64,000 nt of DNA from NCBI GenBank assembly GCA_028023455.1, contig JAQFVV010006638.1:372001-436000 (forward strand). Direction: 5' to 3'. The notes below the pieces were generated by a model. It was not told the origin of the DNA, made no database searches, and worked only from the letters and a program-made list of their open reading frames with translations. Of the stretch, positions 23,821 to 36,300 are shown piece by piece; position 1 is the first letter of the stretch, and each line of letters starts with the position of its first letter. The translations under genes were made by a program, and so were the position numbers. The stretch comes from Epiperipatus broadwayi (Eukaryota > Onychophora > Udeonychophora > Euonychophora > Peripatidae).

Positions 23821-26089
23821 ATGGATGAGTTTAGCTTATATGATAGTTTGGGTTGGTCTCAAGAGACACCATCTCCAGACATTGTTGTGATGTCCCCTGA
23901 CCTTGAATCAGGAAATAAAGCTATAGATATGTTATATGGAGAGTCTAGTAAAAGCTAGTATAGTTAGGCAGATGCAAGTTGTGGAGGACAAAATAGAAAG
24001 TCATGAATCAGAGATAGCAATAGAAATAAAATTGAGTCAAGAGAAATCAGAGAAGAGGATGGCTGAAATAAAGTCAGAAATATCAGAGATAAAATTAGAA
24101 GTGAAACTAAAAGCAAAATTATAAATAAAGTTAGAAGTGTTAGAAATGAAGCCAGAAATGCAAGAGAATATAAAAGATCAGGTAATCAAATCAGTATTGT
24201 TAGAGACAAGTTTTAAGAACTCACTACAGAAAGTTAAAATCTCTATCTGATCATGATTCGATAGTGCTGTTTAAGAAAGAAAATTAGAAGGTTGTTAAAC
24301 TAGTTAGTAAAAACATTGGTTTAACCAAGGAAGAATTAAAGGCATAAAAAGAACTTAAATTAAATCAAATAGAAAATGGAAAACCTAAATCTGTAGAGAT
24401 AGTTAGTATGACTAGTGATCTATCTAATGAAAATGAGGAAGCAAGTTCAGAAGTTATTAAAATAGATGATAAAAATGTAAATGAAGAAAAACCAAATATT
24501 AGGTTAATAGATATTATGGAAAAAGATAAACCATTGATGGATTTAGTAGATGAGGAAGATTTGTCAAAAGCCGAATTAAGTTGTGAAAGTTTAAAAGACA
24601 CTGTTCAGAATTTAGAAATTGGACAGTTAGGTTCTCAAGAGTTAGACAATAGTGCTCTAGAGTTAGAAGAAATGAAAATGCATTATAATAAAATAAATGA
24701 AGGTGTTCAAATTTTAGAAGTTAAATTAAATTCACCAGAAAAGATTAAAATTAACTCTCAAAAATTACAAAAAAGAACAGAATGTGTTTCTCAAAGGCAA
24801 GTGAGTTTAGATATACAAAAAGAAATAAGATTACATTTTCAAATTACATTGCAAAACATAAGAGCAATGAAAGCAAATTCTCTAAGACATATACAGGAAT
24901 TGAAGCAAACAGTAGTAGAGATACAAAGATATAATCAAGAATTAGAAGTGCATAGAATAGAATTAGCAGAGAAACTTAGGGAATCACAAGAGAGATCACA
25001 AAAGCAGTCAGTAGAGATGAGTGTAAATTTTCAAGGTTATCCCAAAGAGATAAAACCAAATGATCCTAATCATTCAAAAGAGATAGAATTGATTTTGCAT
25101 AGTCAATATAAATAAAATCAAGAATTGGTTGTAGAAATAGTTAGTGAAAATGAGCAAATAAATAAAGAGTCTTAGTAGTTGATATTAAGATAGAAAACAA
25201 AGAAGTTGCACAGTCTGTAGAAAATGTTAGTACAGATGTAGAAATAACCAAAGAACATGTGATATTAACTAATAAAGAAGTTAGTGAAATTAATGTAAAT
25301 TTTAAATATAAATTAAGAAAGATATTTAGTGGAAATAATAAATTATGTGAAGAAATAGTGAAAGAACCTGAAGAATCATTTAAGTTGATTAATGAAGATA
25401 AAAGAGCTAATGAGGACTTAGAAATAAAATTAAACCCATTAAATGAAAAATATCTAGAGTTATTAGATAAGGAATTACCGAAGATTACTGACAATACTAG
25501 AAATAAATTCAAGAATAAAATACAAAATATAATTCAGAAATATAATATTAAGTATGAAAATATGTATCTAAAACTTGATATTTACAAAGAATTAGTATTT
25601 ACAAAGATTAAAAATACAATGCCTAATATAAAGTTTATCAGATTAGAAATTGATCCGAATAAAGACATAAAAATAGCCAAAATAAAACTTAAGTTCAGAA
25701 CAAAGGAGAAAATTAAAATAGATTTTCTTAAAGAAATACTTAGTCATAATAAGAATATGAGAAAAATTAAAGTAAAATTTAAAGAATTTAGTGGAAGGAA
25801 AATTAATATAAGTTATTTTAGTGAAGGCATAGATTATGTAAGAGATCTGGGAAAAGCCAAGATCAAACTAAAGAATGTGAACACAAAGTTGATCAATGAT
25901 ATTGGTTTTAAGAGATCTAGAAATAAAATGATTGAACATAGAAAAGCAAAAACTAGACTAAAGAAGGTTGAGATAATGTCTCTTAGAGATAAACTTGTCA
26001 GAAGAAAGGAAATAAAGAATAATCTAGCAAGGTTTAAAGTTACTTATAATGCTCACAGTTTGATTCCATGTCTTGCAAGACATGATTAA
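23821..26089 (+). pseudogene. Element B charged coiled-coil/repeat ORF set (gag-position)
   Basis: Coding-like sequence runs through at least three frames. Frame 1 is 23821-23958 (MDEFSLYDSLGWSQETPSPD). Frame 2 is 23936-24124 (VVEDKIESHESEIAIEIKL). Then come 24408-25115 (235 codons, heptad-like Lys/Glu/Leu) and 25259-26089 (276 codons). The last part holds degenerate repeats of about 25 residues around AKIKLK/RKIKVKFK and ends VTYNAHSLIPCLARHD. The end of the ORF is 232 bp before the 3' LTR. The composition predicts a long alpha-helical coiled coil of the gag N-terminal sort, but no gag core, zinc knuckle, RT or integrase is visible. At least three frameshifts or stops make it inactive as one protein. 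Confidence 0.55.
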
Positions 26090-26321
26090 TGAGTTATACA
26101 TATTGTTCAATATAGAATTTAGTTATTTTTTTGCTTAATTAATGTTGCTAAAATATAATATAAACATGTGTTTGTAAAAGCATTAAATGTTTTTATTGTT
26201 TTATGTTTCTTCAACCAACATAATTTTCCAATTGTGGAATAATCTGAGAGTAAAATTTGATGTGCTATTAATATTGATTGTTGTTTATCCAATTCATTTT
26301 TTTTTCATAAGGAGGGAGGAT
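26090..26321 (+). promoter_or_regulatory. Element B 3' untranslated segment and polypurine tract
   Basis: AT-rich DNA ending in AAGGAGGGAGGA (26309-26320), directly before the 3' LTR start at 26322. This is the expected plus-strand primer. Confidence 0.7.
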
Positions 26322-27752
26322 TGTGACCTTCCAGGTTGGCACCAGGAAGAAATATGGAAAGTTCACATTTGTGTTAACAATGGCTAAAGATAGTTATCTG
26401 AAAAAATGAATTGAGATGAGATTTGCTATTTGAAATTAGATTTTAAAAAAAATAAACTTTAGTTGGATGAACCAATTGATAGGATTTTAAGTTTTATATT
26501 TAGTAGTGGAAGAGGAAGACAGAAAAACATCAGGGAATGTTGGTATAAGAGTAGAGTTAATAGGAAGGTTATAACAGGTGTTGGTCATTGGTGTTCTAGA
26601 TTATTGTCTACTCCAATCCAAGATTTAGCTTGTATATATGGATGTATGTTCATTTACATCATTTCATACTTTGTCCATTTTTTTAATATAATTACTTATA
26701 ATGTCAAGGTTGTAATAGTAAAATTTACATGCAAAGCAAAACAAATATACTCATATATAATTGATGAAAATGATTGTTTTATTTATATATATATTTTTTT
26801 ATTTACTGTTTATGTATTGTTTCTAATATTATATTTGGAATTGTAAAGATTATCTCTCTGTTATTGAGTGACATTTGTAAATCAATATTTAATATTTGAT
26901 ATTTAATTTTTTTTTCTCCTTATATTTTAATACTCTATTGTTGACATTTAAAAAAAAGCAAGCAAGTTTTGGAGTGTTGCCAAGTGATTAATAATAATAA
27001 AAAAGAGGGTGTGAGTGTGTGTTGACAAGAAAAGTTTTGGACAGACTATTTAAGAGAAAAATAAGATGAACATGAAGAAATAAATCTACAAGGTTCAGCT
27101 TTAACTTTACCAGCAACGATTTGAGTTTGCTATTATAATGCCTGAATACCATGTAAGAATATCCACTATAAATCATTTAACATTTTATTGTAAATTGATA
27201 ATACTTGAATTATAGAAAATATAAGAAATGAAAATATTTGTGAGAAAACATATTCAATACTATTGTGAAACATTTTATTTATTTTCAATTTTTAAAAGCC
27301 TATTCTTAATATTATATCAAGTGAAATTAAAAAAAAAAGAATTTATCCAATATAATTTGTTTTCTTAGTAAAAGAATTATAAACTAAAGAATTTATTATT
27401 CACATATATGACTGAAATAAATAATGAAATACATCACTGAACGCCAGTTAGTAATCATCTATAGTAACTGTATACTGACATGGAGAAATTGTTAACAATG
27501 GGAATAAAAAATTATATCAAATTTAAAATTAAAAGGATAAAACCATAAAACTTTACTAGAATTGTTTCACAAAATTGGAGATTTTATTTTGGGTGATTAA
27601 TCAAATAATTCCAGTGCATGCTAATATATTTATAATGTTTATTACAAGATTTTCAATATTGGAAACTTTCGCAGTTATATCAAGTTATTTATTAACCATC
27701 AGGTTTAACTTTTTGTTTGTGATTCATTTATTATTAATAGAAGCAGTGTATA

Positions 27753-27814
<62 letters not shown>

Positions 27815-28417
27815 TTGTCATTTTAAATAATGACTTTCAAGTTATTAATAATTCATCATCTAATGATTACATATCGATAAGTATTTTTTTTGTATACTAG
27901 AAATATAATTTTTATATATTTTTTTTAAAAGCTAATGGAACTGGTTATTATTATTGTAAGACAATATATTGTCTTACATGATTTAAAAAAATAATTCTAT
28001 ACATAAGTTTTATATTCGAATGTGTGTGTACTGTTATAAATATTATTATTATTATTATTATTGTTTCCAAAATTATACTTTTGTTTATTTCAATTATCTC
28101 ATAGATAAATTATAAATATTATGATTGATAAATGCATTATATTTATAACATTTTAAAGGCACACATAATCGAGAATATCGGTAATAAAGAAATAGTATAG
28201 AAAACTATTATTAAAGTTAGTGTTTGCAAATGAATATTAAAATTTTTATAACATATCATATTAATATCATATTCATTTCATGTCTTTTTAACAATTCATT
28301 TTTTTCAGAATAAATGAAATATTAGTTTAAGCGAAGTGTAATTTATCTAAGTAAGAAGGGAAGTGTTAGAGTTAATAGCAAGATGTATAAAATAATATAT
28401 TTTGTTTTTGTTATTTT

Positions 28418-30310
28418 TGTTCTATCCGTGCTTACGACTGTGCCAATATTATAACTGCAAGTCATACTGTGCGGTCAGCAAAAAAACGTTCACTACTGTT
28501 CAACTGTGTATGCTCTCCAATGAATGGTCTGCAACGAATGCTCTGAATATTCTCTGTATTCTCTGCAAGTGGATGCTTTCCAAACGAATGGTCTGCAATC
28601 ATCTATTTCTACAGTTCGCTAAAGTTCAATTCCCACGATGTTTTTTCAGGCTGGCTGCTACAAAATGGTTCACAATGGACCTACTTTAGCCCCAGTCCAG
28701 TGTAGTTGTACACGAACTCTTCATAGTAAGCACTGCGACTGCAGTAAGCTGTCTCCTACTGGTATTGAACAGTAACTCTACTGTAGATGTGCTCCATACT
28801 GTCTGCTCCTCGCTACTGCATGACTGCTCTCTACTGCTCTCTATGTTACACTACTAGATGTTACCCAGTCTTCTTATTGCTCTCTGACAACTGCAATAAT
28901 CAATCAATACACTGAGCAATAAGGTAACATCTCTTATCTAGAAATATTTGTAATTTGCAAATATTTCTAGGAATTGTCGATCGCCATTACGTCAATGCAC
29001 TAATTAAATTCCTCAGCTATCAGAGCATGATCTAAAAACAATCTTACGAATAAATTCTAGTTTTTTCTGGAGTGCACAAAATGTCTGCCATTTTACAAAA
29101 CACTACACATGTCCCTCCACTCCAGAAAAACCCTTGTTGCTAACATTACTAATTGGGATTGATGTTTTCACCCAGTTTTTTTGTCTATGGCTAAACTTGT
29201 AGTTCAACGTATTCACTACTTCCAGGTTCCAAATGCAACTGCGCCAATGTTCTATCTGCACTTACAACTCTGCCAATGTTATAACTGCAAGTCATACTGT
29301 GCAGTTAGCAAATAACATTTGCTACTGTTCAACTGTGTATGCTCTCCAACAAATGATCTGCAATGAGTGCCCTGAATATTCTCTGCAATGGATGCTCTCC
29401 AAATGAATGGTTTACACTGAATTCTCTGCCATGGATGCTCTCCAATGAATGGTCTGCTCTGACTGCTCTCCAATGAATGGTCTGCAAGCAGATGCTCTCC
29501 AAAACGAATGGTCTGCAACGAATGCAATCCAACAAATTGGTCTGCCATGAATGCTCTCAAAACGAAATGGTCTGCAACAAAGCTCTCCAATGAATTGGTC
29601 TGCAACGAAGCTCTTCAACGAATGCTCTCAATATCTCTGCTGTGGTCTCTGTCAGCTACACCCATGAACTACATTTCCACTTGGCGCTGATCATTAACCA
29701 CCAGCACTGATGTGAGATAACTCTTACTTAAATACTGCTACTCAACTGCTGCTTCAATGAATGGTCTGCAAGTGGATGCTCTCCAAATGAATAGTCTGCA
29801 ATGATTTATTTCTACAGTTCGCTAAAGTGCAATTCCCACAATGTTCTTTCAGGCTGGCTGCTACAAAATGGTTCACAATGGACCTACTTTAGCCCCAGTC
29901 CAGTGTAGCTGTACACAAACTCTTCATAGTAAGCCCTGCGACTTCCATCAGCTATCTCCTACTGGAATTGAACAGTAACTCTACTGTAGATGTGCTCCAT
30001 ACTGTCTGCTACTCGCTACTGTATGACTGCTCTCTACTGTTCTTTATGTTACACTGCTATATGTTACCCAGTCTTTTTATCACTCTCTGACAACTGCAAT
30101 GATCAAAAAATGCACTGACCAATAAGGTAATGTCTGTTATCTAGAAAGATTTGTAATTAGTAAATATTTCTAGGAATTGTCGATCGCCATTATATCAATG
30201 CACGAATGAAATTCCTCAGCTATCAGATCACGATCTAAAAACAGCCTTATGAATAAATTCTAGTTTTTTCTGGAGTGTACAAAATGTCTGCCATTTTACA
30301 AAACACTACA
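28418..30310 (+). mobile_element. TRIM-like element nested in element B 3' LTR
   Basis: This 1893-bp insertion is bounded by a duplicated ATTTT (28413-28417 and 30311-30315). The intact target with a single ATTTT is preserved in the 5' LTR of element B near 18600. It consists of two related direct repeats, 28418-29107 (690 bp) and 29248-30310 (1063 bp), both starting TGTTCTATC and ending AAAACACTACA, around 140 bp of interior. Such miniature LTR pairs without coding capacity are called TRIMs. A clear primer site is not seen. Its G+C is visibly higher than its surroundings. A 13-bp stem (CTAGAAATATTTG/CAAATATTTCTAG) lies near 28938. A tandem dimer is an alternative. Confidence 0.7.
29339..29640 (+). 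repeat. Minisatellite in the TRIM-like 3' repeat
   Basis: About nine to eleven imperfect units of 27-31 bp carry the core GCTCTCCAATGAATGGTCTG. The first direct repeat holds only two to three units (about 28509-28600), so the array has expanded in this copy. It explains most of the length difference between the two repeats (690 against 1063 bp). The open frames across it on the minus strand (for example ADHSLESIHGR repeats) are by-products. Confidence 0.7.
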
Positions 30311-30822
30311 ATTTTGTCTTCATTTTTAATAAATGTTTTATTGAATTAATATCTAATATGAATTTTGTTATATACATATGATTCTCCATTTCCACACACA
30401 CACACATATGGTTAACATAACATAGATATAGAATATCTAGATTTGCTAGTAGAAGTCAAATTTATTTAATTTGTCTGGAGGTGATAGATCCCAACATTAC
30501 AGTGCCAATATATTTTACTTTTCTTAGAGTAGATGGTGATGTGGATATAAAGGTACCCGATCCTCATCATTGTCTATTCTGTAATAAATGTGATAATTGA
30601 TAATTTTGCAATAGTTTTATAATTGAATAAATGCATGGAATATTATTAAATTAGTGTTACAGAATCGTTATCCGTAAATGTTCTATTACTCTTATTTGCA
30701 TCCTATATGAATACCATATCCTATAACCTCAACTGCGCTATGCCATAGAGTAATTACAGCATAATAATCTTTTTAAATAAGTTAAAAAACAATTACAGTT
30801 ATAAATGTTATTCTATCTTGTA

Positions 30823-32904
30823 TTTCTTTTTTTAATTGGCAGGTAGAAAAATAAAAAGATTTTTCTAAAACACTTTTTAATAATGTTTTTATATTTTTAA
30901 TTTTTTTTTTTTTTTCAAACAGTGCAATCACTACTTATTAAGTAGTTATTAATGATGGATAAGTGACCGTAAAAAAAAATTCCCACACATATATATTATT
31001 CATAAAATTTTATTACTAAGAAAACATCAATCTTAATAAAAAAAAAGTTGTACACCGTTATATATATATGTTGGTCATTTGTTTTGTATTGTGTTAATTG
31101 ATTTGACAATGACTTAAATAAAAAAAAAACAATAATTATAACAGTAGAAGGTGAATCAATATTTTAAATATAGGGTGAGATAAAAATATTATAAATGTAT
31201 TTTAGAACGTGTTGTATTATTTTTTCTTAATGAATCAATGTAAAAAAAAATATATTTTAAAAGCTGAAACACTTGTTTTCAAATAATAGAAATAGCGCCA
31301 AGTTAAAAAAGAAACAATTAAGAAATTGTCTGCTTTTTTTTTCTTGTTGGAAAAAGGAAATCGGTCAAGCTAGTTAGATCGGAAAGATTACATTTTTATA
31401 TTGTTCTACAAAATAGACAATTTTTCTTAATTAATTTGACATTCAAAAAAAAAATTAAAGAAATGGATGGAACATTAATCTCATTTATTCGATAGAGAAG
31501 TGGAAATCATTATTAATTCAAATTTTTTAAAAAAAGAAAAGTAACCTGATGCTTGTTTAAAAGGAACTAAAAAAGAAAAAAGGAATTAAAACAGTTAAGT
31601 TTTATTCAGTTTGTAAAATATTTTATTAGACTATAAATTTATGTAAAGTTGTATATATATATATATGTAGTTCAAGCACGAAATATTTTGGCTAAAAAGC
31701 GTAATTGTGTCGGGGTTGAAGCATTGTTCCTATTGACTATGGCCATATAAAAATATAAAGATACGACTGTCTGTTTGCCGGAGGAGTTGACATTTACATC
31801 GGATAAAAATCTATGGGATGAATAACACCTAACTACACACAGACTGCCCACTGAAATACTTCAGGATGCTCTGTAAATGAAACGGGAGTTCTACCAAGAT
31901 CTATTTAACAAAATACATCATCCGTAAGGACTTTGTATAAAGGAAAATTGTATATTATGTTTTATTTTATTTTATATATCAATTTGTATTTTTTTTGTTT
32001 TAATTTTTATCTCATCTTATATTTGGAAAAAGCAATTGCTAATTATATATAGAGGGAACAATCCAATATGGGAAAATATCAAAAGAGTAAGGGAGGGATA
32101 GGTTGAAAAGTTTATTTTTTTTAATAAAGTTTAGATGATTTACTTTCTACTGACAGATGTGAGATAGAAATATGCACAAACAATTAAGTGCTTCACTAGA
32201 CTATTTTACAGTAAGAGATTTTTTTATTATTATTATTTTTTAAAAGCCACTGATATAAAATATGTACCACATGACACGACTAATTATATATATGTTACTA
32301 ATATTTCTTAAGATAAATTGAATAAATGACTAACATTTTTCTTTTAAATAGTATTTTTTATCTTATGTTCTATCATATTCTGTGTTGCGTTATCATTATA
32401 TTTTTTCACGATTATTATATCTTAGGTTGCATTTAAATTTACTTAGAGTTGGCAGTCTCATTGTGAATTAATCATTTTTTTATTATTATCATAATAGACA
32501 TAAAAACTGTAAATCCATAGAGATATCCAAGTAATTTATTGGCATCATTTTTTTTATATATATTTTTCTTTATTGAGATTTTTTAAATATTTTTCTATAT
32601 AGAAATTTTCTTTGCTTTTCTAAATTGTGTAAGAATTTATATTTATGTTTAAATATATCCTATTTTTGTTTGTAAATAAATATTATGAAGTTGTGTTAAT
32701 TAACAGGATCTCTGTAGTTTTTTTTTGATCCGGCATTAACATTCAATTAAGCACTTACATTGCATCTTATAACCAGTGTTATACACATGCACACATCCAC
32801 ATTATTGTTTAATAAACATGGGAGAGAACATTAAATGCAGGTTATATTTTATTTGATAGATAGGATGTATTATTTTAGTTGTTAATTAAGAGTATGCATA
32901 GATA
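30823..32904. other. AT-rich DNA, no gene seen
   Basis: This stretch contains poly-A/T runs and short TA tracts (31062, 31652). A slightly less AT-rich patch at about 31670-31930 has no open frame or RNA-like fold that I could support. Confidence 0.45.
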
Positions 32905-33350
32905 CATACCTGTTAAGAGAGTCGAATGTGAATTTTTCCTGAGTTCGAATATCTGAGGCAACGGTTTTGGAAAAGAGTAGTGAGATGTGAGATGAACTGA
33001 TTTGGATTGCATGTAGATTTGATGGATTATGCTTAGGCTTGTCTATTGAAGATGGATGTAATCATGAGTCAGGTGTTTCATCGTTTTATCTCTAGCATCC
33101 TACATGAAGACCCTAGGTCTGACAGTAGTTAGATGCGAGCTTGCTCTCTTTCACCTATATACATGGATGGGCCGGTTTGTTGCATTGGGCACTATCAACT
33201 TTGGGATATGGCAAATAAGTGCACTAGCACTTTTAGATAGAACGTAACTTGGTTATATGTTATGGACGAACCAGCTGATTGTTAAAGTTGATCTGTCTGT
33301 TCAAATGTATTAGCAGACCGGAACATCCGGGTATATCGGACCATACCATT
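32905..33350 (+). repeat. Dispersed repeat, copy 2
   Basis: Matches the reverse complement of 3290-3550, sharing the CCTGAGTT-GAATA block, the TGAACTGA block, GTTTCATCG, GCATCCTA and TGAAGACCC in the same order. It extends about 200 bp further (through CCGGAACATCCGGGTATATC near 33325) to a TA tract at 33354. G+C is above local background. No intact ORF. The B-box-like GAGTTCGAATATC at about 32941 supports a SINE-type idea only weakly. Confidence 0.5.
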
Positions 33351-33351
33351 A

Positions 33352-33388
<37 letters not shown>

Positions 33389-36300
33389 ATAGTGTATGTG
33401 TGCATATACCATTATGTTTATTTTTTTTTGGGTGGGGGTGAGTTTGTAGAATAACTTAATTCAGGTCAATGACTACCATATGACAATGTTTTTAACTCAC
33501 AAATGATAGATTTAAGTCTGATTGCAAGACCAAATATAATTTCATAAAAAGGAAAAAGGTATATCACCCATTACAATATATATTAAGACATGCAAATGCA
33601 TCAATATTATCTATCTATTCTATACAGATAAATAAATAAAGAAAACAATCGGAAATTATTTATATTTAAGAAATAAATTTAAAGTGAATGAATGATTTAC
33701 TTAAGTGAAAATAAAAATATTTGCTTTGCTATATCAAATATTAATAATAGGCTTTGTTAAGACTAAAAGAAAGAAATTGCATGCTCCAAGAGCTAGATTA
33801 GTGAATGCATTGTTGTCAGGTAATAGAAAATTCAGCAAAAAAATACTTTCTTTTTCTTTAGAAAGATTTTGGTTATTTTATCTGCTTTTTTAAAAATATT
33901 CTGTGCATTTTATATGATATATAATGTACTCTGAGTAGAGATTACAAAAAGGAGAGCATGAGGTCTTTTCAGTTGTTGCCTGCACAAATCAATGAAATGT
34001 ACAACAAATACTATGTTGAACAATTTACTGCCATTGAACCATTGGATTTGATACGAACTGTAATATTTAATTAAAAAAAAAGTTGGGCACCATCTTGTAA
34101 TAATGTACAGAGAATGCTACATGATCATTATTCATGGTGGGAATGTTAAAGAAAACATCATAAAAGAATGGCACTGCAATCGGAATGTTAAAATTTTGAC
34201 CAAACACTATTATAAACAAATACTTTCTAAAATTCATTGCTAAACTGACTTTTATTTTATCTTCAATATTAAAAAAATACAATAATAATATTCTGATAGA
34301 GATATATTAAATGTCTTTTTTTAAAAAAAGATTTAAATTATTAATGCAGGTTTATATTATTCAATAAGTACTTAATTAATAGATTAAGTAAGACTTAAAC
34401 TGATTATTGACATTAATAATTAGAAAATAAATCAAAATTAAAAATATAGTTAACATTTAAAGTTTATTTTAAACATAGAAAAATAATTATTATGATGAAA
34501 CATTATTTGATCTTAGATCTAAAAGATATTTAAAAAAGAGAATTTTTCATAGTGTGAAACATAATATGTATATATTAACCCTATTCTGAACATGCATGTT
34601 TAACAATCGTTAAGATATAGAACACATTATAGCAATTGCAATCTAGCATGAAAAGATTTTAATAATAGAGTACTTGTGTATTATTCCTGCAATAAAGAAA
34701 AGATAGGAGGTTTTTTCCCTTACCCAATAAAGTAATAATATTTCTAACATGAAATAAACATTGCAATTTGATTGTTATTTTTTATTAAAAAACGGGTTTG
34801 TAAATGTGCACAATGTGTCCCAAACAAAAGCTATTCTACTGCTGACTTTTAGAGATGTAGGTTGTGAATCATTTTGAATGTGTTTTTTTTTTTTTGCCTC
34901 ACTAAAAAGTTTGTTGTTAAAATTTCAAATTAGTTGTTTTTGTTTCTTAATTCTGCATTTAAAACGTTTGTTGTTGAAATTTGATATTAGTTGTTGTTAT
35001 TAGTTAATTGTGGCTTTTTAGTGTGAATTTTTGGTTAATTTCTCAGTTTTAATTTCAATTTAGTTCTTTTGTAAGTGTGAACCCCAGTTTGTGGATCCAC
35101 CAAATTAGACGTCTCACCACTGTCTGATCTTTAACTGCCATGTCTAAATATTTGTCTTTGGTCTCTCTACATATGCCACAAAAAAAAAGAAAAAAACAAA
35201 TAAACAAATAATTCAGAACAATAAAGAAATATAAAGTACAAAACTTTATCACCATTTTTACTATTCATGTGAAAAAAAATGAAATCAAAATTTTAGTAAA
35301 CCTATCCCTTCTTTGGAAATACACAAAACAAAACCAATAATTCAGAACAACAACACAAAACAGATATCAAATGTAAGCATTTCAATGCAGAAATGAGGAT
35401 ATCAAAAATGTTTTTCTATCATTGAGTAGAGAGAAAAAGTGTCTAGACTGTTATGCACCAAATCCTATAGATTATTTTCATTCTAATCAATAAATTCAGT
35501 AGAGAAACAATTCTTTATCTTTCTTTATTAATAAGCAAAAAAATGTGTGTTTACAAAGGAAACAAAAGCATTTATTTCCACTAAGGAAATGAAATTAAGA
35601 TCAAAAAGCAACCCCATAATATTTTCACTATTTGGGGGTGAACCCCAGTTTGTGGATCCACCACATTATAAGTGTCAGTCTCTCTGCATAAACAACAAAA
35701 CTTCCACTGTTGATAAATAATTTGGCCTTGTTGGTTTTTTCCTCCATGAAAAAAAAGTCAGCCATCAATTGACAAATAGAAATAATGCAACTAGAAATAA
35801 GACAAAATAACTGCCATCCAAGCAGATTTTTAAAAAGACAATGTTTTTGTAACTGACAAATATAAATAAATAAGGTAAAAGAACAACAATCAAACACACA
35901 TTTTTCAAGATACATTGCAGGGTTGATTTTCTTTCAATTTGATATCATCGCAAGATAACATCTTGTTCGCTGTTTCCTCCAGTCTAAAAAAACATCTCAT
36001 CGAAGTGCGGCAAATTAAACTTACTTTTTTTATTTGCTTATTCAATTACAACATTGACTAGGTTTTTACAATTATTTTTTTTGGCATTTCTGTTGTTGTT
36101 GTTTTCATTCTTTTTTTTTTAATTAAGAAAAAAATGAATTGCCATTTGTTGATTTGAAAATGTACATTGTGTAGCAAAATTCTGTTTATACCATGTACTG
36201 TGAAATCACATGCTCTGTAAGCATTTCGAACAGGGAATTGGGGGGGGGGGGTTTCCTATGAAAAAAAATCTCCATGTTTCTGCAAGAAGACAATTCAAAA

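Larger units (their letters stand above)
16570..30822 (+). mobile_element. LTR retroelement B (nested, 3' end truncated)
   Basis: A 2.55-kb segment from 16570 recurs from 26322. In the second copy it is split by a 1.9-kb insertion, and it stops matching at about 30822. The start TGTGACCTTCCA follows a TA run in the 5' copy and a purine tract (AAGGAGGGAGGA, 26309-26320) in the 3' copy, as expected of LTRs. The internal region (from about 19480) carries primer-site-like motifs and a broken, Lys/Glu-rich ORF, but no RT or integrase. An antisense solo LTR of the C/D family interrupts the interior at 20398-22990. No target duplication can be read because the 3' LTR end is missing. Confidence 0.75.
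26322..30822 (+). repeat. Element B 3' LTR (interrupted, truncated)
   Basis: It matches the 5' LTR to about 30822, except for the insertion at 28418-30310. A (TA)n run of about 54 bp at 27759-27812 replaces a 9-bp TA tract in the 5' LTR, an expansion after insertion. A perfect palindrome TGTAAGACAATATATTGTCT(TACA) lies at about 27956-27979. The 5' LTR has one mismatch in it. Confidence 0.75.

Noticed and set aside
24365-25512. Minus-strand Ser/Leu-rich frames (24365-24601, 25141-25512)
   Set aside because: Antisense of the Lys/Glu-rich element B ORFs.
29279-29618. Three overlapping minus-strand frames with ADHSLESIHG repeats
   Set aside because: All three frames are open across a minisatellite, showing that the repeat itself lacks stops; no preferred frame or domain.
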